Of a stretch of 64,000 nucleotides of DNA, positions 57,605 to 64,000 are shown one piece after another. This stretch comes from Icerya purchasi. Taxonomy: Eukaryota; Arthropoda; Insecta; Hemiptera; Monophlebidae. The translations under genes and the position numbers were made by a program. Every line of letters begins with the position of its first letter. Position 1 is the first letter of the stretch. The stretch is from contig CM077116.1 in the NCBI GenBank assembly GCA_039619475.1, positions 277,341,258-277,405,257 of the forward strand, read 5' to 3'. A model generated the notes under the pieces. It was not told where the DNA came from and ran no database searches. It saw only the letters and a list, made by a program, of their open reading frames with translations.

Positions 57605-58668
57605 ACCGAGAGCGAGGGAGAGAGAAAGAATAAAAAAAATCACAGTAAAATCTGTTTTGAAAATTTTACTCTACGAGAGGTATCATTACATCATAACATA
57701 TATATGCTTCAATTCTCAGTTAAAGAATTGTTACGCTTTCTTTTTCCATGTTTTACTACAATATATATTTCAGTTGGTGCAGTATGTTTTATGACTAATT
57801 TGAACATGAGAAATTTTTATACTTAAAATTTCAGTTAAGAGGACAAGATGATTTTATTTATACATAAGAGCAGAAAAAATAAATATTACGTTATGTATGA
57901 ATATAGATATCACCGGAGTACGCATACTAATAATCTAAAAATATAAAAAAAACGTAGAAAGATCACAACAAAATATAAATCTGATTAGAGGGAGAAAATG
58001 TAATAATACATGAAAAAGACACATTTTCCATGTAGAACCATTTTATTTGAATTGTAAAAGATAAGCCATAAATGAAAAGAACAATTAATTATTTTTAAAC
58101 TTCATTAGGTGTAAAATTTTAAATAAGTTAATATTGCACTAAGTAATTCGAGAAATCAAAAAATAAACTACGAAAACCGAAAGAAGTCGTTGCTGGAAAA
58201 CTACTGTCAAAATTTTTTTTGAAGAATTATAAGTACTTTTGATTTGAACTTTTCCCATCCTATTATAAACTAAATTAGAATTATAATTTTCAGGTTTTCG
58301 TAATGTGTAAAAATTAACAATGAAAATTCCCGTGCAACAGTTTGTACATTGTTAAATCTTAAGAATATATTTGATTTAAATATAACATTTACATATGGCA
58401 AGGTAGTAATTACAATATCGGTCATTTATGTTGTTAAACGGTGAGATCGATTGTGCGGGTCTCAAATTATTTTGCAGGAAATTTACACGTAAAACCGGTA
58501 TTTTTAGATTTAACAGCGACATAATAATAATTATATAAAGAAAAAAACGGTGAGCAACTGAAAAAATGTGATCGTAACGTTAATCTTCTAAGTAGTTAAA
58601 AAGAATCGACCATCAAAATGGGAGTTCCGAGAGTAATTTTGCAGAATAAATCTTAAAAGACTTTATAA

Positions 58669-58699
<31 letters not shown>

Positions 58700-60003
58700 A
58701 CAAAATATTAAAAAAATGATTTAAGTATAAAATTAATAATTCGCTTAAATGCATTAATAGTAATAAGTGCGTCAGCAAGTATTAAAAAAAAAAAAAAAAA
58801 AAAACTTTTAATGTTTTACAAAAACTTTACTACGTTATTTTTTCGAAGAATAATACTAAAGAAAAAAACAAACATAATTTTCATAATTTGTAAGGCTATT
58901 TATTAAATTTGCTTTCTAATAACGGTTTTTAATGAAACATATGCTAATAATTTTATTTTAAAATTTAACACGTGTTCGATTATTTAAATTTGGAAATCTT
59001 CGACTATTTTAAATGAAGGTGTAGAAAGCTGATAGCTATACGCTCCAAATGAAAAACAGATTTAAAATGTGTAACTTGATTAAATGCGAAATGTAGGACA
59101 AGTTTTTAACCAACAATGATAAAAATTTTCTTTACTTTTCTTTGACATGGCAATTGTTTGTAATGAATCTTTTGAAAAAATCGGATTTTCTCACCGATCC
59201 ACCCATCGTCTTATCAGTTCAGTACGAAAACGTGCTTAGTAAATTACTTTTTCACATTAAGCAGCAAAAGTTTAATTTTACGGTGAATTTTTGTTTCAGT
59301 AGTAACGAACGGACCGAGCGAATTGAATTATTTTCAATATCTTAACATTTAGTAAACATCATTAGATGAGTATAATAAAATTTTATATTTCACCATTTGT
59401 TTTTTTCGATAAGGACCACGTTAGAAATAATATTCGCAGTTAACCTGTAGAGAATTTAAAAAATTAAATAATAGCCAATTAGCGTTCCACATTATAACAA
59501 ATTGCGCATCGCATGAACGGTACCGCTGAAATAAGTTTATTAACCTTGAATATTGTCATATAACTATTTAAAAACGAACTACCGTTACTGTTGCTGACTT
59601 AATGATAATAAAGGATTATTTAAGATTTGTACTAAATGATTTATATATTAAATTTTTCGATTCGTCGAAAATTTAATGACTTTTTTACTTGCTTTAACGA
59701 GCGAAGAAAAATAACGGATAAATGTAATTTAATAAAAACACCTTTTTTGCGGTTTTAATTAAGAGAAAAGTCACTTCTGCAGACTGCTTACCTCTTTGTT
59801 CGTAAAGTAAAAAAACGTGAAATAAACAAAATTTCTGTAAAATTCAATTTCGGAATTTGAAAAAAGGGAATAATATGAATTAATTAAAAAGTAAGTGACA
59901 GAATATTGTATCTGATAACAAGTTGACTTCAATTTCGATTAATCGTTATGCGTAACGATAATAACGGCAAGCAGATAATAATTTAATAACGATTTCGATT
60001 TGT

Positions 60004-60005
<2 letters not shown>

Positions 60006-60057
<52 letters not shown>
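60006..60057. repeat. (TA)n microsatellite
   Basis: About 25 uninterrupted TA units. Confidence 0.95.
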
Positions 60058-60060
<3 letters not shown>

Positions 60061-60439
60061 TTTGAATATTTTTTTGTAATAATTTATAATATGTATATAC
60101 CGTGTCATTTTATAAAATTGCTTGAAAATAAAGATACGATTTCAGTATTTGAAAAGACCGATATTTTCTTATTAATCTTAATAATAATGGTATAAAACGT
60201 AAACTGATGAATGAAAAAAGAAAAATACATACTATACATTACTTATAACAAAATGAGCAACACTGACGAAATCCACAGTTTATCAATGATCTTAGGCAAA
60301 ACAAGTTATGGGTCGTTCTGAACGAACAAAGAAAACAGAATACCATAGCTCTCCTTAAAACGAACTGACATCATACATTCTATTGACGCAATTAGAACGA
60401 ACACAGCGCGACGTATCGACTCGTAAAATGCAAGAAACA

Positions 60440-60445
60440 TTTATT
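60440..60445 (-). terminator. Possible polyadenylation signal of ZIP13-like gene
   Basis: AATAAA on the - strand, about 125 bases after the stop at 60568, a normal distance for a short 3' untranslated region. Confidence 0.5.
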
Positions 60446-60567
60446 TCTCCCGTATAAAATGTAACTTCCTAAAACTACAATAGCTCTAATAATTGATTAT
60501 TTGTAGATTTTTTTCGTATATATTTTATGTAGTATCGGTACAAATCAATGCGCGCAGGGAATATTCA

Positions 60568-60746
60568 TCAATGTTCGACTAGAGCAGTAAGTAATGCCAT
60601 CACGGTGATACCGCTAGCTAACGAACACATCTGCTTAAACGATTCTCTCGGATTCTTCTCTTCCAGCAGTTCCGGTAATACAGTCACCAGGGCGATATGT
60701 AAAAATCCTCCAGCAGTGAACGGCAATATCCAAGAAGTACGAGCCT
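60568..60746 (-). CDS. ZIP13: ZIP13-type zinc transporter, last exon
   Basis: Acceptor ttttattatag, two bases completing a split GAG codon, then ARTSWILPFTAGGFLHIALV, TVLPELLEEKNPRESFKQMC and SLASGITVMALLTALVEH, stop TGA at 60570-60568. WILPFTAGGFLHIALV..LPELLEE is the seventh-helix region of LIV-1 type ZIP transporters, and the last segment is the eighth helix with a very short lumenal tail. ZIP13 (Zip99C in flies) moves zinc or iron across membranes of the early secretory pathway. The split codon fits the exon at 62253-62408 exactly. The + strand open frame over this region is an antisense shadow. Confidence 0.9.
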
Positions 60747-62252
60747 CTATAATAAAAAAAAAAAAAAAACAACGAAAAAATGAAAAAAATTATATCATCT
60801 TGTTTTTTAATACCGTAATTATCTCGATCGACGAGTATAAACTAAGAAAAATGTAGTTATAATATTTTACACGACGTTCTTAAAATTATTAAATGGTTAT
60901 GCCAAAACACTGGACGCAATATGGACTCTCTAATCAAAATGATTACAATGTCACACATCCATTGTAATTATTCCATAACTTCCGATGATCGTGAAGGTTC
61001 ATCATGCATCAAGTATAAATTAAAAATAATGCAGTGGAAAGGTAGCTTTTGCTTCAGCAATTAGTTCCCCACGTTTCTTTAGAAATAAATTATTTCAGTC
61101 AGGATTTAGCGGTATTAAAACTATTTCTATTAATTCGGGATTCCATTTATTAAAAGAAGTGCTTTTAAAATACTAATTTCGTTAGGATTTATAAAAGCTT
61201 TTCCCAGACAATACAAGATATACAACTATACCTTTCTATATACAAAAAATAGTTTCTTCATTTTTCGATGTCTTCATTTTCTTTCTTTTCTCGATTTTAT
61301 TATATAATACGGACATTACAGAATATTTCAATGTTAATTAAAAGTCAGAAAAATTAAAATACGAACGCCCGAATCGTATTTTTGACAGTTTAACAAATAA
61401 CAGTGCTGCGTAGGTGTGACTGAAGCGAGCAGGAGGCTAATCTTATTAGCATGTGTACATAGCATTAATCAGCTTTATTATTTGCGCCGCGCCGAGGTAG
61501 TAAAATTTGGAAAAAAGTTAAAAAATATGTAACGTTTTTCTGTTATGTTTTAATAAACCATACTTTACATTTCTATAGTAACACAATACTGACTGTTACC
61601 GGTTAAAAGAAATATTTTGGTATAATAAAGAAAGTAATTTATTATAAGGATGACATTTTTATGAGCTCATAGAAGCTAAATATATGGCTGAAAATGCAAA
61701 AAGAAACCAGTTTTTATTTTTTTTTTACGGTGCTTCTACCCCTTTAAAAGATCTAAAAAAATTCATGATTGTAGTTTAGCATAAAATACATGTTATATAA
61801 TTTTTCCAGCGAGGTAAATTGTTTTAGATCTTTTTTTATAGAGCGATTTGAAATTTTCAAATGGATTTTTAGGTTAGGTTTTGTTGACGAATAAGTCAGA
61901 AAATATATGTTTTAATTGCAGGGGTTTGAAATATCTTCAATTTGAGCCGAACATGAATAATATCGGCCAACTGGTTCTCAAGATATCGTTAAAAAACTCG
62001 ATTTTAGATTTTGTCCCTAGGGGCGGCGCCCCTTAAAGGGTAGCGGGCTGAAACTTTCGAGATGATAGTTTTTTTCCACTTGCCTGACACGATGGAACAG
62101 TTTTTATAACGATCGATTTGGGGGCATTTTTCACTATTTTACCCTGCCATGTCCTCTTTCCGTAATAACAAAATTAATTTTTTTATTCAAAACAGATAAA
62201 ATTTGTACGAAAAAAGAGATTATTTAAATATAGCCTAAAATTAAAAAAGTAC
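60747..62252 (-). other. ZIP13-like gene, last intron
   Basis: A 1.5-kb phase 1 intron. It holds a GC-rich unique patch at 61425-61500 and a dispersed-repeat-like block at 61900-62160. Confidence 0.8.
61900..62160. repeat. Repeat-like block in ZIP13 intron
   Basis: Contains CCCTAGGGGCGGCGCCCCTT (a small palindrome) and ACTGGTTCTCAAGATATCGT, phrases of the type found in dispersed insect repeats. No second copy in this window, so the repeat nature is inference. Confidence 0.4.
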
Positions 62253-62408
62253 CTATTGCGTTAGAACTAGCACTGAATACCAGCGCAGTTAATGCGCCAA
62301 CAATTCCCGCAGATGCAGTATAAACTTGAGCCCAGGCTGCATCCCATCGACTGAATCCGGCTCGTAACAAAATTGCAAAATCACCGACTTCGTGCGGAAT
62401 TTCGTGAA
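62253..62408 (-). CDS. ZIP13: ZIP13-type zinc transporter, penultimate exon
   Basis: Acceptor ataaattcgcag, two bases of a split codon, 51 codons and one base before donor GTACTT. The protein is HEIPHEVGDFAILLRAGFSR, WDAAWAQVYTASAGIVGALT and ALVFSASSNAI. HEIPHE is the fifth-helix metal-binding motif of LIV-1 ZIP transporters, with both histidines and both glutamates present, and the continuation GDFAILL.AGFSRWDA.AQ is characteristic of ZIP13/ZIP7. The preceding exons (lumenal domain, helices 1-4 with the HN..D motif) are not found up to 64000, so the gene runs off the right edge or has a very long intron. Confidence 0.92.
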
Positions 62409-62704
62409 CTGCGAATTTATAAAATCGTCGATTAATCAATGTGTACATGTTAGTTCAAAGAATATTTAATTGTATAACTAAAACTGTCGAAAATTATATC
62501 AAATAACAGCTATTACTAAAATCGTGCAATGCCAAAAAACGTTAAATACTTCTCCGATCAATTAGTTTATCAACCTATAGATTTACGTATTACACGTTCT
62601 TTTAAATTTGATACTACGCCCCAGTTGTATTCGCTGGCGGGTTTCGAGCGTCGTGACTACCTATTTGCACTTTCTAGCTGAATAGAGAATGGGCATTGTG
62701 TTCG
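62409..62704 (-). other. ZIP13-like gene, intron, no exon seen
   Basis: No helix-4 coding exon was found on the - strand. Sequence is AT-rich. Confidence 0.5.
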
Positions 62705-62872
62705 TAGCGATTGTTTATATGCAGTACGAATGTGCACACACGGCAAGACTACATTCGGAACTGATTAGTAATCGTTTGATTTATCTTGGGAAACAAATGC
62801 AGTCCCGCGCCGTATCTGCTGTGTACTACGTAGCATATGATGGTGTATACGTGAGGTAGTTTGCGTCATTAC
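62705..62872. repeat. SINE copy related to 12475-12650
   Basis: The block with GCAAGACTACATTC, a TCGTTTGATTTATC-like phrase, TGCAGTCC and GTGTACT follows the same order as 12475-12650 with moderate divergence. The RNA polymerase III head is not present in this copy. It lies in the ZIP13 intron. Confidence 0.7.
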
Positions 62873-63389
62873 TAAGCTAAACAATTCCGTTTGTACAACT
62901 TTTTAAAAAATAAGTTTTCATTTCTTTTCAAAAGGAAAAAACGACTAATCGCCGATATCTGCAAGTTGTTCCTCTCAGTATACGAGGGGTAACGTCTTGA
63001 AACAACCGCGATAGGCTTGAACGGCAGACCAAAACGTATATGTAGTAAAATCCGAAGGAAAGAAATAATTTTACATTTAAAAAACAACTGAACGTTCGAA
63101 TGTTTTTAGAAATTGTTTAACGTCTTTTTGACCGGGTTTTATAAAAACATATTTAAAAACTACTTTTTTATGTTTTTAAAGGAAATATTTCGTGTTCATT
63201 AGTTGTTTTATTCGGTTTTTATTCCTTTTTATGTTATTTTGTTTTATTATTTTAGCATGAATAAACCGCATTTTAATTCAAAAAAATATATAATAACATA
63301 GTTTGTAACATTTTATAAAAAATAGCTTAATTCTCAACATATACAAAAAAAAATTCTAGAAAGCAATATAGATAATAATAAAATGGGGT
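62873..63389. other. No exon seen
   Basis: AT-rich intron sequence; a small frame at 63087-62872 (-) has no motif. Confidence 0.45.
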
Positions 63390-64000
63390 ACATATAATCA
63401 AATTATTAACATTCACCACAAGACTTTTCTTTGTTTTCATTTGTACATTTAAAACATGTTGGAACCGTGTGCTCCTTGCATACAAACACGTCAAGCTATT
63501 ACATTTTAGTTTTTCTATTTTTGCGTCAGTCACAAAAGTGACATGGTCCGGGAATATTTCGTTGATTTTTTGTTAATTGTTCAACATTAATATTTAGCTG
63601 CTCTTTATTCTGTCTTTCGTGTAAAATACTACGAATCCGAACTTTGAGTCCCTGGATAAACTAAAATTCGTTTCACGATACTGAAGATATTCGATGCATA
63701 AATTCCACGATAAGTCCTTCAAAAATTTACGTCTGGTAAGAGATATTTGTGTATTTTCTCTATGTATAATGCGTGCATTAATTCCGGCTATATACAACAA
63801 AGAATAAAATAATGTTATAGGCCAACGACAACTTTATCTTGAGACTGAGTATATATTTTTCAATTTATCCACAGTATCCACTGCTCCTTTTGTTAAGTTA
63901 TAAAATGTTAACATCTCTGGTTTATTTCTGATTCTTCGGCAATAGCATCGGTTTCATGGAGCGATGATAACAGGAGAACCAGTTTATATTTTTTAGGAAC
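63390..64000 (-). pseudogene. PiggyBac-type transposase remnant, cut by window edge
   Basis: Reading the - strand from 64000: VPKKYKLVLLLSSLHETDAI, then after a shift FYNLTKGAVDTVDKLKNIYS (the GAVDTVDK block, holding the last catalytic aspartate of piggyBac transposases), RWPITLFYSLLYIAGINARI, RRKFLKDLSWNL, and finally a C-terminal cysteine cluster CHFC... with VCKEHTVPTCFKC. Two frameshifts and at least four stops, some replacing a conserved tryptophan and cysteine of the cluster, show decay. The 5' two thirds lie beyond the window. It is not the same family as the small element at 3007-4023 by its ends, which are not visible here. Confidence 0.85.

Larger units (their letters stand above)
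56177..60439. other. Long AT-rich stretch without genes
   Basis: Very AT-rich, many A/T runs. Only microsatellites stand out: (CT)n/(CA)n/(TA)n at 57546-57604, a poly(T) at 58670-58692 and (TA)n at 60006-60057. A 67-codon frame at 59142-59345 has no motif. No exon, RNA gene or element was recognised. Confidence 0.5.

Noticed and set aside
60548..60856. + strand open frame over the ZIP13 last exon
   Set aside because: Antisense shadow; the - strand has the conserved ZIP helices and matching splice phase.

Overview
This looks like nuclear DNA from an insect with a large, AT-rich, transposon-laden genome. There are no bacterial operons or Shine-Dalgarno-led genes. The few genuine genes are split by introns with GT/AG borders, (TA)n microsatellites and poly(A/T) tracts are everywhere, and the mobile elements are those of animals: jockey/R1-type LINEs, tRNA-derived SINEs, hAT, Tc1/mariner, piggyBac, PIF/Harbinger and Helitron. 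An arthropod, and within it perhaps a hemipteran, fits best; the order is inference.

Host genes are sparse. (1) A secreted lipocalin of the apolipoprotein D/Lazarillo type lies on the + strand as three exons (9229-9359, 20969-21207, 23218-23363). All splice phases agree and the terminal stop is present; only the 5' exon carrying the signal peptide is missing. (2) A complete single-exon gene for mitochondrial ribosomal protein L21 lies on the - strand (41141-41761). (3) The last two coding exons of a ZIP13-type zinc transporter lie on the - strand (62253-62408, 60568-60746) and run off the right edge. Two weaker exon candidates of unknown identity are at 45287-45360 (+) and 56020-56176 (-). 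A decayed, intronless copy of the cell-polarity gene par-6 (51900-52631) is a processed pseudogene.

The rest is mobile DNA in many states of decay. From left to right: a 422-bp inverted repeat made from a LINE reverse-transcriptase piece (385-1656); a 409-bp hAT MITE with perfect 8-bp duplications (2022-2430, second copy 53509-53923); an internally deleted piggyBac element bounded by TTAA (3007-4023); a tRNA-derived SINE head (about 4560-4665); LINE tails (5450-7830); two LINE copies in the first lipocalin intron (11660-15898), one of them interrupted by a SINE whose relative is at 62705-62870; an R1-like LINE (15900-17050); a full-length but dead Tc1 element (30222-31959) holding a 20-bp alternating minisatellite; three copies of a roughly 0.6-kb hAT-like repeat (32544, 37565, 50652); a jockey LINE (38420-39968); a run of three MITEs with clean target duplications (42347-44821); a GC-rich, frameshifted Helitron fragment (48590-50430); a mariner remnant (52890-53480); a 1.52-kb element with good terminal inverted repeats but an unrecognised protein (53962-55481); and a piggyBac transposase remnant at the right edge (63390-64000).

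The genes do not form a functional cluster: the lipocalin is extracellular, mRpL21 mitochondrial and ZIP13 in the secretory pathway. The most unusual items are the 53962-55481 element, the compositionally foreign Helitron piece, the near-identical inverted repeat at the left end and the par-6 retrocopy. All family assignments come from reading the sequence by eye, with no database search.
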